DNA from: Rhynochetos jubatus
Taxonomy: Eukaryota > Chordata > Aves > Eurypygiformes > Rhynochetidae
DNA length: 64,000 bases
Direction: 5' to 3'
Assembly: GCA_027574665.1 (NCBI GenBank)
Contig: CM050690.1
Span: 37,601,165-37,665,164 of the forward strand
Shown: positions 62,952 through 64,000 of the stretch, piece by piece
Numbering within the stretch: position 1 is the stretch's first letter
Layout of the letters: the number at the start of each line of letters is the position of its first letter
Program-made: the position numbers and the translations under genes
Notes under the pieces: generated by a model
Databases searched by the model: none
The model's input: the letters and a program-made list of their open reading frames with translations, nothing else
What the model was told of the DNA's origin: nothing

Positions 62952-63521
62952 TGTGCTGGTTTCAGTCAGGAACGAGCTTCTTTACTTCACAGTGGGGATG
63001 ACTGGCCCAGAGCAGCCGAGAGAGCATTTCATTCCGTGGTACGTCAGGCTCAGGGCAAGGGCATCAGGCTCAGGGCAAATGCGCGGTTCTGGGGCAGGAA
63101 GTGGCCTTGGGGGTGTCCTTAAGGTTAAGACTTGGGCTGACTTGATAGCTGGGTCGTTAGCTCCTTTGTTAGCTCTTGGTGGGTTGGGGGATCGATGGGT
63201 TTTCTGATGAGCCCCCCCCCGCTCTGGGGCTCTCAGATGGGGACTGCTTGCTGCTCTGGGACCTGGCTGTGTGTCGGTCGGCTCGTGGTGAGCTACTGTA
63301 TCACATGTTCTACCTTCTGTTGTTTTAATTACTTAGTAGTAGTAGTATTGTTAGTATAAGTGTCGCTATAGTTTTCATTTATATTATTAAGTAGCTCTTA
63401 TCTCAACTTTACGAGCTTCCTTGGTCTTTTCCTCCGACCCTCTGGCAGTGGGGGAAAAGGGGTGAGAGGTGCGCTAGGGACTGTGTGGTACTTAATTACT
63501 AGATAAGGTTAAACCACCACA
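62952..63521 (+). mobile_element. Solo LTR, avian ERVL-like group (copy C, shorter)
   Basis: 570 bp from TGTGCTGGTTTCAG to AAACCACCACA with the 5-bp direct repeat TCCTG at 62947-62951 and 63522-63526. Shared blocks with copies A and B include GCATTTCATTCCGTGGTACG, GTGGTGAGC and TATCTCAACTTTACGAGC. It lacks part of the 5' region found in copy A and has a 15-bp direct duplication (TCAGGCTCAGGGCAA at 63043 and 63064). Confidence 0.88.
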
Positions 63522-63526
63522 TCCTG

Positions 63527-64000
63527 TCACCACAATTAAGAAGACGTTAAAACCCTCAGAGCATTTCTTTAGAGGAGGTGTTAAATGACTGACTTCAACA
63601 GAGGCAAATCGGGTCTGTGTCTAACAGTACCAATCTTTAAACAGAAGCCTTTTAGCTAACAGTAACCAGTGCCTCCATCTCGCTATTCTTTCACCACTAA
63701 ATTTTTCTTAAATTCCTCCAGTTTATCTTTGTTCCAATCCTCCCAGAATCATGTAGCATCACATGTGGACATGCACAATTTTTTGCAATGTCAGGCATTT
63801 ATAAAAATTAAAAGTTGGGCATTTAAAAATACGACAGTACATTATTCTCACTAGATATTTCGAAACAATGACTCTGGTTTTATGCTTTCATTCAGTTTAG
63901 ACCTTTATGCAATTAATCTTTAAAAATCATGCACTTTTAGATGAAAACTTTTTATTTAGACAAATTAAACCATTAAATAGCACTACGGTCTTCACAACAG
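63527..64000. other. Non-coding DNA to window end
   Basis: Nothing recognised. Confidence 0.4.

Noticed and set aside
60947-63521. LTR copies B and C as the two ends of one provirus
   Set aside because: Each has its own 5-bp target duplication, they differ in length and sequence, and the 1.25 kb between them has no retroviral coding sequence.
1-64000. CRISPR arrays, bacterial operons, tRNA or rRNA genes
   Set aside because: The window is animal nuclear DNA with introns, CpG islands and LINEs; no spaced direct-repeat array or RNA gene signature was seen.

Overview
This is vertebrate nuclear DNA, most likely from a bird. Two recognisable single-copy genes lie on it: riboflavin kinase (RFK, minus strand, four coding exons between 10746 and 14608) and core 2 beta-1,6-N-acetylglucosaminyltransferase 1 (GCNT1, plus strand, one coding exon at 47196-48476). 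The interspersed repeats are almost all CR1-type LINEs, several ending in the ATTCTATG-type 3' tail typical of avian CR1, plus LTRs that resemble avian endogenous retroviruses. RFK next to GCNT1 is the order known from human 9q21. That segment corresponds to the avian Z chromosome, so a Z-linked origin is likely but is an inference.

Layout. 1-2317: two CR1 fragments in opposite orientation. 2318-10745: intergenic DNA and probable RFK 3' UTR, with one short CR1 tail. 10746-14608: RFK, which starts in a CpG island (about 13890-14960). 15000-28000: non-coding DNA with two longer CR1 copies; the one at 16690-19494 still shows endonuclease and reverse transcriptase domains. 28029-34452: a repeat cluster with four LTR insertions and a CR1 tail. 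36640-37300: a second CpG island, probably the GCNT1 promoter, followed by a pyrimidine tract of about 210 bp. 37525-47057: probable GCNT1 5' intron(s) with one candidate untranslated exon. 47058-about 49400: GCNT1 terminal exon and 3' UTR. 49400-64000: non-coding DNA, one internally deleted CR1 and two more solo LTRs.

The genes are unrelated in function. RFK makes FMN from riboflavin in the cytoplasm. GCNT1 is a Golgi enzyme that builds the core 2 branch of mucin-type O-glycans. Both appear intact: RFK reassembles to exactly 155 codons plus stop with consensus splice sites, and GCNT1 keeps all nine family cysteines and the catalytic glutamate.

The most interesting observations are (i) a decayed second copy of RFK exon 2 inside intron 2, with its splice acceptor but without its donor; (ii) a chimeric LTR at 31565-32508 whose first ~240 bp is an inverted copy of its own 3' end, yet which is flanked by a 5-bp direct repeat; (iii) three related solo LTRs with 5-bp target duplications; and (iv) a (GGCCCC)5 run beside a 10-bp GC repeat and a long pyrimidine tract at the presumed GCNT1 promoter. 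I found no convincing new protein-coding system. Boundaries of mobile elements are hand estimates, usually good to 10-30 bp unless a target duplication fixes them.
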